Shown here: one piece after another, positions 58,194-64,000 of the stretch
How positions within the stretch are numbered: position 1 is the first letter of the stretch
Layout: every line of letters begins with the position of its first letter
Assembly: GCF_900115955.1 (NCBI RefSeq)
Contig: NZ_FOYL01000002.1
Location: 1,178,001-1,242,000, forward strand
Length of the DNA: 64,000 bases
DNA from: Lentzea waywayandensis
GTDB taxonomy: Bacteria; Actinomycetota; Actinomycetes; Mycobacteriales; Pseudonocardiaceae
Reading direction: 5' to 3'
The notes under the pieces: generated by a model
Seen by the model: the letters and a program-made list of their open reading frames with translations, nothing else
Told to the model about the DNA's origin: nothing
Databases searched by the model: none
Position numbers and translations under genes: made by a program

Positions 58194-61151
58194 GTGCGCA
58201 TCGGTTTGCTCGGTGGTGTCCGCGCCACCACCGACGACGGCGAGCCGGTCGACATCGGTTCGCCGAGGTCGCAGGTCGTGCTGGCGGCCCTCGCGCTCTC
58301 GCCGGGTGTGCCGCTGCCGGTGTCGCGGCTGATCGACCTCGTATGGAGTGACGCTCCACCTGCCACCGCTCCGAAGGCGTTGCAGTGGCACGTCGCGCAG
58401 CTGCGCAAGTCTCTTGGTGCTGATGCGATCGCACGGGTCGGTGCCGCCTATCGGCTCGATGTGCCCACGGATGTTTCGCGGTTTCTTGAGCACGTGCGTG
58501 CCGGGGACGCTTCTGCGGCTGTCGAGGCGTGGGGCGGCGTGCCGTTGGCGGGTCTGGAGGCGCCGGGGCTGGACGCGACCGTTGCCGGGCTCGTTGAGGA
58601 GTGGCTGGGTGCGGTCGAGAAGGACTTCTCGCGGCGCGTGATGGCCGAGCCTGAGGCTGTTGTCGGTGAGCTGTCGTCGTTCGTGTCGGAGCATCCGACT
58701 CGTGAAGGGCCGGCGGCGCTGTTGATGACGGCGCTCTATCGGACCGGTCGGCAGGCCGACGCTCTCGCCGTGTACCAACGGGTTCGGCAGCACCTCGTGG
58801 ACGAGCTCGGGGTGGAGCCGGGGCCTGCGTTGCGTGCCGCCGAACAGCAGGTGCTCGCTCACGCGCCTGTTCCCGGGCCCGTGCTGATCGGCCGTGATGC
58901 CGATCTTGACCGCGTGGCGGAGGCGTTGCGGCTGGCCGCGGTGGTCACGTTGGTCGGGCCGGGTGGGATCGGCAAGACGCGGCTGGCTTCGGAGCTGGGC
59001 GGGACGTTCGTGTCGCTGGCGGAGATCACGTCGTCCGCCGATGTGTCGCGCGCGGTCGCGGATGCGTTGGGAATCGTTGAGCGGCCTGGGATTTCCGTGG
59101 CGCAGGCGGTGGTCGCGGCACGACCTTCGTTGCTGGTGCTGGACAACTGCGAACACGTGCTGGATGGCGCAGCCGCTTTTGCTTCCGCAGTGTGTGCTTC
59201 GGTGCAGGTTCTGGCTACTTCGCGGGAACGACTTTCGGTGGCCGACGAGCGAGTCGTCGTCGTGGAACCGTTGGACGTGGCGGCGAGCGTTGAGCTGTTC
59301 GACGTTCGTGCGCGCGCTGCTGATCCCTCATATTCGGGCGACGGTTCGGTGGAGGAGCTCTGCCGGTTGCTGGACGGGATTCCGCTGGCCATTGAGCTGG
59401 CGGCGGCGCGGGTGCGGAGTCATCGGCCTGCCGAGTTGCTGACCCGGTTGGACATCGGGGCGAGACGGACCGGTTCGTCACGTCATCGAACCGTGCGGGC
59501 GGCGATCCAGTGGTCGTACGACCTGTTGTCCCCGGCTGAGCAGGAGTTGTTCTGCCGGCTTTCGGTGTTCGCGGCGCCGTTCGATCTCGGTGCGGTGGCG
59601 GAGGATCATCTGCTCGGGGACCTGGTCGAACGGTCGATGGTGGCGGTCCACGATGGACCGTTCGGACGGCGGTTCAGGATGTTGGAACCGTTGCGGCAGT
59701 TTGCTTCTTCACTGCTGCGTGACCGTACTTCGGCGATGTCCGCGCACGGCTCGTGGTGTTTGCGAGAGGTTGCTCGCGTCGGCGAGTTGCTGGGTGGGCA
59801 CGGCGAGATCGAGGGCGTGGGGCGGCTCGCGGAGTTGTGGCCGAACCTGCGGGCGGCGGTCACGTGGGCCTTCGACTCCGGAGACGTGCGGATGGTGGAC
59901 GCGCTGATCCGCCCGGTGGTGACTGAGCTGCCACTGCGGGGGCGGCGTGAGATCGGCGACTGGGGTGAGCGGCTCGTACACGCCGTGCGCGAGCCGTACG
60001 GCGTGCACGAGCTGCGCGCCTTGCACGAGCCGCACGCCATGCACGAACCGCGCGCCATGCATGAGCCGCACGCGTTGCACGAACCGCGCGCCGCACACGA
60101 GCCACACGCCTTGCACGAACCGCGCGCCGCACACGAACCGCGCGCCATGCACGAACCGCGCGCCATGCATGAGCCGCACGCGTTGCACGAGCCGCGCGCC
60201 GCACACGAACCGCACGCCTTGCACGAGCCGCACGCCGCAAACGAGCCCCGCGCCCTGCACGAACCGCGCGCCGTGCATGCCGTGCGGTCACACCACACAC
60301 ACGACCCTGGCCGGGTACCCCCAAATTCAACAATAGCGAGTGGGTCTGACAGTTTTGGCGGGCGCGAGGCCGGGTTGGCGGCGTTCTGGCTGGTGTGGGT
60401 AGCTGAGCGGAACGTTCAGGGGTCCAGTTCGGCCGGGTTGCCGGAGGTGCCTGACCATCCGCTGAGCCGGTACGCACGGGCCTACGCGACCGGCGACGGC
60501 GCGGAGCTCGCGGCGTGTCTGCCGGAGGCGGTGGCGTCGGTGGAGGAGCCGCATCTCCGGGCGTTCCTGGAGATGATGCCTGCGGGCACGTTGCTGGGGG
60601 CCGGGCAGTTCGGGCACGTCGACCGGGTGGTCGCGGTGCTGGCCGGGCGGTTTCGGGAGTGCGGGCCGCCGACGTTGGCGCACTGGGCGTTGCAGACGCT
60701 CGGGTACAGCGCGATGTTCCAGGGGCGTGTGCCTGACGTGTTCTTCGACGAGGCGGCGGACATCGAGTTGCCGCCGGGGACGTTGTCTGCCAACAAGACC
60801 ACCGAGGCGCGGCGGGCGTTTCGGCGTGGGGAGCTCGATGAGGCGTTCGAGTTGCTCGGGGCGCACGTCGACGAGTTGCTGGAGACCGGCAACGTGGTGG
60901 CGGCGAGTGTGGTCGCGGTCGAGTTCATCGCGATCGCCCGCGGGACCATGCCCGTGGAGGCGGCGCGGGTGCTCGGGTATTTGAAGCACGCCGGCGACTT
61001 CGGCGCCATGGCGGCGGAGCGGCTGGTCCAGGGGCTCACCACGGAGGCGTCCGGGATGGACGACCGGGAGGCGTTGCTCTACCTGCGGTCGGTGCTCAGC
61101 GCAGGCCGTGGGCGATCCGGGTCACGAAGGCCGCCAGCCGGTCCGGCGTGA
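58194..61151 (+). CDS. SARP/AfsR-type regulator (BTAD and NB-ARC domains) with hexapeptide repeat insertion
   Basis: A 985-residue regulator. An OmpR-like winged HTH (1-90; LPVSRLIDLVWSDAPP) is followed by a BTAD domain (95-235; LMTALYRTGRQADALAVYQR). The NB-ARC ATPase has P-loop LVGPGGIGKTRLA near 253, LLVLDNCEHVLDG and VLATSRERL. After the winged-helix arm (LFCRLSVFAAPFDLGAV), residues about 605-694 are fifteen copies of a hexapeptide HEP(H/R)A(L/M/A), an insertion absent from relatives. A TPR-like tail ends at 61151, overlapping the convergent TetR gene by 56 bp. The GTG at 58194 opens the wHTH. Such proteins activate secondary-metabolite clusters; none is in view. Confidence 0.88.
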   Translation: MRIGLLGGVRATTDDGEPVDIGSPRSQVVLAALALSPGVPLPVSRLIDLVWSDAPPATAPKALQWHVAQLRKSLGADAIARVGAAYRLDVPTDVSRFLEHVRAGDASAAVEAWGGVPLAGLEAPGLDATVAGLVEEWLGAVEKDFSRRVMAEPEAVVGELSSFVSEHPTREGPAALLMTALYRTGRQADALAVYQRVRQHLVDELGVEPGPALRAAEQQVLAHAPVPGPVLIGRDADLDRVAEALRLAAVVTLVGPGGIGKTRLASELGGTFVSLAEITSSADVSRAVADALGIVERPGISVAQAVVAARPSLLVLDNCEHVLDGAAAFASAVCASVQVLATSRERLSVADERVVVVEPLDVAASVELFDVRARAADPSYSGDGSVEELCRLLDGIPLAIELAAARVRSHRPAELLTRLDIGARRTGSSRHRTVRAAIQWSYDLLSPAEQELFCRLSVFAAPFDLGAVAEDHLLGDLVERSMVAVHDGPFGRRFRMLEPLRQFASSLLRDRTSAMSAHGSWCLREVARVGELLGGHGEIEGVGRLAELWPNLRAAVTWAFDSGDVRMVDALIRPVVTELPLRGRREIGDWGERLVHAVREPYGVHELRALHEPHAMHEPRAMHEPHALHEPRAAHEPHALHEPRAAHEPRAMHEPRAMHEPHALHEPRAAHEPHALHEPHAANEPRALHEPRAVHAVRSHHTHDPGRVPPNSTIASGSDSFGGREAGLAAFWLVWVAERNVQGSSSAGLPEVPDHPLSRYARAYATGDGAELAACLPEAVASVEEPHLRAFLEMMPAGTLLGAGQFGHVDRVVAVLAGRFRECGPPTLAHWALQTLGYSAMFQGRVPDVFFDEAADIELPPGTLSANKTTEARRAFRRGELDEAFELLGAHVDELLETGNVVAASVVAVEFIAIARGTMPVEAARVLGYLKHAGDFGAMAAERLVQGLTTEASGMDDREALLYLRSVLSAGRGRSGSRRPPAGPA
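60006..60275 (+). repeat. 18-bp tandem minisatellite, about 15 copies, inside the SARP regulator
   Basis: Unit of the type CACGAACCGCGCGCCATG, with few substitutions, encoding HEPRAM/HEPHAL/HEPRAA. Units are in frame, so copy-number change would keep the protein open. Higher-order repeats are visible: the block HEPHALHEPRAAHEPHAL occurs twice. Confidence 0.95.
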
Positions 61152-61707
61152 ACTTCTCCGGGTCGGTGAGCACCAGGCGGCCCGACATCTCGGCCAGGGC
61201 CAGCATCGCGTGGCCGAGCAGGGCCGAGTCGAGGTCGTCGAGGCGGCCCAGTTCCTTGAGGCCCAGCGCGGCCAGGTCCTCGATCTGGGCCAGGACGCCC
61301 GCTCTCACCAGCTCTACCTGAGCGCGGAACTCGTGAGGGGTGCCCTCGGGCGGGAGCAACACCAGGCGCCAGCGGTCGGGGGCCTCCATGACGGCGTTCA
61401 CGAAGACGCGGACGGCGTCGGCGAAGGCGTCGTCCGGGGACCGCGTCGCGAAGTCGGTGGGCAGGGCGGCGATGACCTGTTCGGTGGCGCGGCCCGCCTC
61501 GCGGTCGAGTAGCGCGCTGATGAGCTCGCTGCGGTTCGCGAACAGGTCGTAGAGCACGGGCTTGGTGACCTGGGCTTCTTTGGCGACTGACTCCATCGTC
61601 ACGGTGTCGAAGCCGGCCGGGATGAGGCTCAGTGCGGCGTCCAGCAGCTGCTCGCGGCGCTGCTCGGGTGGCAGGCGGCGGGCGTACTTGCGACGCGTTG
61701 TGTTCAC
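61096..61707 (-). CDS. TetR family transcriptional regulator
   Basis: A 203-residue repressor. The HTH is EQLLDAALSLIPAGFDTVTM with AQVTKPVLYDLFANRSELIS. The C-terminal domain (FVNAVMEAPDRWRLVLLPPE) is of the type found with fatty-acid or lipid-modifying operons in actinobacteria. Two direct copies of CTACG-N-TGGCGTAG lie between it and the divergent three-gene operon, so it should control both. The start is the ATG at 61707. Confidence 0.9.
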   Translation of the reverse strand: MNTTRRKYARRLPPEQRREQLLDAALSLIPAGFDTVTMESVAKEAQVTKPVLYDLFANRSELISALLDREAGRATEQVIAALPTDFATRSPDDAFADAVRVFVNAVMEAPDRWRLVLLPPEGTPHEFRAQVELVRAGVLAQIEDLAALGLKELGRLDDLDSALLGHAMLALAEMSGRLVLTDPEKFTPDRLAAFVTRIAHGLR

Positions 61708-61719
61708 GGGACCATATTG

Positions 61720-61758
61720 CTACGGTGGCGTAGCTTTCACAAAGCTACGCTGGCGTAG
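61720..61758. promoter_or_regulatory. Two TetR operators in the divergent region
   Basis: CTACGGTGGCGTAG (61720-61733) and CTACGCTGGCGTAG (61745-61758) are near-palindromic 14-mers, 25 bp apart centre to centre, between the TetR gene and the hydrolase operon. Each has CTACG/CGTAG arms. Confidence 0.75.
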
Positions 61759-61778
61759 TAATTGGCGGAGGTACTGCG

Positions 61779-62636
61779 ATGGAGCCGGACAACCTCGTTC
61801 TGCAGCCGCGTGACGTGCAGTTCGACTGGTCGACCCTGCCGATGCACTGGGTCCCGGACGAGCCGGTGACGACACACGTCATGAACGTCCTGCACCTGCT
61901 GCTGCCCGAGGGCGAGCGGTGGTTCGTGCGGACGTTCCAGCAGGCCGTGCCGCTGATCTCCGACGACACGTTGCGCGAGGACGTGCTCGGGTTCATCGGG
62001 CAGGAGGCCATGCACGCCGAGGCGCACAGCGAGGTCCTGGACCACCTGCTGGCCAACGGGCTGGACCCGCGGCCGTTCACGCGGCAGATGGAGCACGTGT
62101 TCCAGCGGATCCTCGCGCCCAGGCCGGGGCTGAGCGAGGAGCAGGCGCGGGACCAGCTGCTCGAACGGGTCGCGATCGTCGCCGCCATCGAGCACTTCAC
62201 GGCCTACCTCGGCGACTGGATGCTGAACGCGGACGCGCTCGACAAGGCCGGCATCCACCCGGTGATGCTGGACCTGTTGCGCTGGCACGCGGCCGAGGAG
62301 GTCGAGCACCGCAGCGTCGCGTACGACCTGATGTGTCACCTCGACCGCCGGTACGTGCGGCGGGCGCGCACGATGTTGCTGGTCGCGCCGGTGCTGTTCT
62401 GGCTGTGGGTGCGCGGAGCGCGGTTCATGGTGCACGCGGACAAGAGCACACGAGTGCGGCTGACCTGGCGCGAGTTCATGCGGGCTTCCCGGCGCGGGTT
62501 GCTGCCGAGGCTGTCGGAGATCTTCCGGGCGTTCCTGCGGTACTTCCACCCGGCCTACCACCCTAAGCAGGAAGGGTCGACGGCGCAGGCGATCGCGTAC
62601 CTCGCCTCCTCTCCCGCCGCTCGCGAGGCCCACTGA
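61779..62636 (+). CDS. Metal-dependent hydrolase family protein (diiron-like, PF10118 type)
   Basis: A 285-residue helical protein. GFIGQEAMHAEAHSEVLDH, AAIEHFTAYLGDWM and WHAAEEVEHRSVAYDLM provide Glu and His residues in the pattern of a four-helix diiron site. Family members are annotated as metal-dependent hydrolases but resemble ferritin-like oxygenases. A ferredoxin reductase gene follows 55 bp downstream, which supports an oxygenase-type role on a lipid or alkane-like substrate. It is controlled by the divergent TetR gene. A membrane-like stretch (TMLLVAPVLFWLWVRGARF) is present. Confidence 0.82.
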   Translation: MEPDNLVLQPRDVQFDWSTLPMHWVPDEPVTTHVMNVLHLLLPEGERWFVRTFQQAVPLISDDTLREDVLGFIGQEAMHAEAHSEVLDHLLANGLDPRPFTRQMEHVFQRILAPRPGLSEEQARDQLLERVAIVAAIEHFTAYLGDWMLNADALDKAGIHPVMLDLLRWHAAEEVEHRSVAYDLMCHLDRRYVRRARTMLLVAPVLFWLWVRGARFMVHADKSTRVRLTWREFMRASRRGLLPRLSEIFRAFLRYFHPAYHPKQEGSTAQAIAYLASSPAAREAH

Positions 62637-62691
62637 TGTGCCGTGACTCGACCGGCGCCGCCCACCTCACGCCACGCGGAGAGGCGGTTCG

Positions 62692-63588
62692 ATGCTGAGC
62701 GGCCTCACTCGGTTCGGCAGCCTCTACGACGCCGCGGTCACCCGGTTCGGCGGGCGGGCACGGCCTGGCGTCGCACGGGATGCGTTGTGGCTCAACGTTG
62801 TCGAACGCTCACAGGTCGCGGACGGGGTGGTGAGCCTCCGGCTCGGAGGTCCGGCGCTGCCCGCCTGGCAGCCGGGGTGTCACCTCGACCTGCACCTGCC
62901 GTCCGGGCTGCGCCGCCAGTACTCGCTGTGCGGTGATCCAGGCGAGGACACCTACCGGATCGCGGTGCGCGAGGTCGGCGCCGGGTCGCGCGAGGTGCAG
63001 GCGTTGCGGGTGGGCGACCGGATCCAGGTGCGCGGGCCGCGCAACGCCTTCCCGTTCGCCGGGCTCGGGCCCGTCGTGTTCGTGGCGGGCGGCATCGGGA
63101 TCACCGCGATCCTGCCGATGGTGCACGCGGCCGCGCGGGCGGGCCTCGACTGGCGGCTCGTGTACTGCGGGCGGTCGATGGCGGCGATGCCGTTCCTGGA
63201 CGAGTTGCCCGTCGGCCATGTCGATGTGCGGATCGGCCGGGGCGGGGCGTTGCTCGGCGACGCCTCACCCCGTGGCGCGGTGTACTGCTGCGGGCCTGCG
63301 TCGATGCTCGACCAGGTGCGGGCAGAGTTCTCGTCGCGCTGGCTGCACTTCGAACGCTTCAGCCCGCCGCCGATCGTCGACGGGCGGCCGTTCACGGTCG
63401 AACTGCGCCGCAGCGGGGTATCCCTGGACGTGCCGGCCGACCGGTCGGCGCTCGACGTGATCAGGGACTTCCGGCCGTCGGTCGCGTACTCGTGCCGGCA
63501 GGGGTTCTGCGGCACGTGCGACGTCGGCGGTGTGCGGATCTGCGTGGACAGGCCAACCGGGGATCGACTCGTCTTGGAGGAGCTGTGA
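62692..63588 (+). CDS. PDR/VanB-type ferredoxin-NAD(P)H oxidoreductase
   Basis: A 298-residue three-domain electron-transfer protein. An FMN/FAD domain (RQYSLCGDPGEDTYRIAV) and an NAD(P)-binding domain (VFVAGGIGITAILPM, VYCCGPASMLDQV) are followed by a C-terminal plant-type [2Fe-2S] ferredoxin whose Cys ligands lie in SCRQGFCGTCDVGGVRIC. It most likely passes electrons to the diiron-like protein encoded just upstream. The next gene starts in its stop codon (GTGA). Confidence 0.9.
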   Translation: MLSGLTRFGSLYDAAVTRFGGRARPGVARDALWLNVVERSQVADGVVSLRLGGPALPAWQPGCHLDLHLPSGLRRQYSLCGDPGEDTYRIAVREVGAGSREVQALRVGDRIQVRGPRNAFPFAGLGPVVFVAGGIGITAILPMVHAAARAGLDWRLVYCGRSMAAMPFLDELPVGHVDVRIGRGGALLGDASPRGAVYCCGPASMLDQVRAEFSSRWLHFERFSPPPIVDGRPFTVELRRSGVSLDVPADRSALDVIRDFRPSVAYSCRQGFCGTCDVGGVRICVDRPTGDRLVLEEL

Positions 63589-64000
63589 AGGTGCGTTCCG
63601 GGGAAGTCGAACTCGCCGTGCAGGTGCGCGGCACGTCCGGGCCGACCGTGGTCCTGGTGCACGGGTATCCGGACACGCACGAGGTCTGGGACCGGGTGGC
63701 CGCGTTGCTGGAGAAGGACTTCCGCGTCGTCACCTACGACGTGCGCGGTGCGGGCGAGTCGACGCCACCGTCCACTGAGGACGGTTACCGGCTCGAGCGG
63801 CTGGCCGCCGACCTGTTCGCGGTGATCGACGCGGTCAGCCCGGACGAGCCGGTGCACCTGGTCGGCCACGACTGGGGCTCGATCCAGTCCTGGGAGGCCG
63901 TGACCACGCCCGGCGCGCGGATCGCCACGTTCACCTCGATCTCCGGGCCGTGTCTCGACCACATGGGGCACTGGTCGCGGAAAGGGTTGTCGATCGCTCA
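63585..64000 (+). CDS. Alpha/beta hydrolase (EphD-like), partial at right edge
   Basis: At least 138 residues, cut by the window end. VVLVHGYPDTHEVWDRV, VVTYDVRGAGEST and LVGHDWGSIQSWEAV, with Asp at the nucleophile position, point to an epoxide-hydrolase-like enzyme. In mycobacteria a similar N-terminal domain is fused to a C-terminal SDR (EphD), which would fit this operon; the C-terminus is not visible. The GTG start overlaps the reductase stop. Confidence 0.8.
   Translation, partial: MKVRSGEVELAVQVRGTSGPTVVLVHGYPDTHEVWDRVAALLEKDFRVVTYDVRGAGESTPPSTEDGYRLERLAADLFAVIDAVSPDEPVHLVGHDWGSIQSWEAVTTPGARIATFTSISGPCLDHMGHWSRKGLSIA

Noticed and set aside
60006..60275. CRISPR array
   Set aside because: The repeats are contiguous 18-bp units without spacers, and they encode an in-frame hexapeptide.
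1..64000. tRNA, rRNA, prophage or integrative-element boundaries
   Set aside because: No cloverleaf, ribosomal RNA, integrase or phage structural motif was seen by eye; a tRNAscan or profile search would settle it.

Overview
The window is high-GC actinobacterial DNA. GTG and TTG starts are common, neighbouring genes are often coupled by 4-bp ATGA/GTGA overlaps, and several secreted proteins, EspG/EspC/WXG-type secretion-associated proteins and a SARP/AfsR-type regulator are present. This suggests a filamentous member of the Pseudonocardiales (Lentzea, Saccharothrix or Amycolatopsis type); that placement is inference from protein style only. I saw no tRNA, rRNA, CRISPR array, transposase or prophage gene. 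No stretch without a gene exceeds 300 bases; the longest gaps (about 10.53-10.79, 47.51-47.73 and 53.77-54.01 kb) are described as features.

The left 38 kb holds a dispersed oxalate/formate catabolic network. It contains a molybdenum formate dehydrogenase (left edge, partial), a ketopantoate-reductase-like enzyme divergent from a GntR/FCD regulator (8.7-10.5 kb), an operon of ThDP lyase, formyl-CoA transferase and ADP-forming acyl-CoA synthetase (14.1-19.2 kb) divergent from a SucCD-like ligase pair (19.3-21.3 kb), and an oxalate/formate-antiporter-family permease followed by an unknown gene and fdhD (34.0-36.5 kb), divergent from moeA. A shared sequence around TTGCATAC-N-GTAT lies in front of fdh, the reductase/GntR pair, the lyase/SucC divergence and the antiporter/moeA divergence. 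A wider-spaced variant (TTGCATAC-N8-GTAT) lies before gntR itself and before a candidate SAM riboswitch with a 61-aa gene. I read this as one regulon for oxalate uptake, activation, splitting to formyl-CoA/formate, reduction to glyoxylate and formate oxidation, including cofactor supply. Between these units lie an Nramp-like/TerC operon (11-14 kb), a TetR/hydrolase pair, an aldo-keto reductase, an AraC regulator, and an XRE-ImmA/IrrE-membrane protein module (5.2-7.1 kb).

At 21.3-25.0 kb is a translationally coupled cluster of type VII secretion-associated proteins (PPE-like with Pro-rich repeats, WXG-like, EspG-like, YbaB-like, EspC-like, WXG effector-like) without core machinery. It is followed by a large XRE-NACHT-membrane protein. 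From 27 to 34 kb there are ordinary accessory genes: DedA, SDR, hydrolase, glycosyltransferase, Gfo/Idh oxidoreductase, ABC exporter and Nudix.

From 40 to 45 kb is a protocatechuate cluster (pcaHGBDC then pobA) in which the CoA-transferase step survives only as an in-frame pcaI-pcaJ deletion fusion. A TetR regulator and an Asp-nucleophile hydrolase follow, with twin leaderless promoters and matching operators. Further right are a nuclease-like/CBM2 lipoprotein, a secreted guanyl-RNase, a PucR-type regulator divergent from a Tat-exported flavoprotein, Kup, a truncated copper ATPase next to a perfect 26-bp inverted repeat, tandem SGNH lipoproteins, a methyltransferase, a SARP/NB-ARC regulator carrying an 18-bp minisatellite, and finally a TetR-controlled lipid-type redox operon (diiron-like hydrolase, ferredoxin reductase, hydrolase) cut by the right edge.
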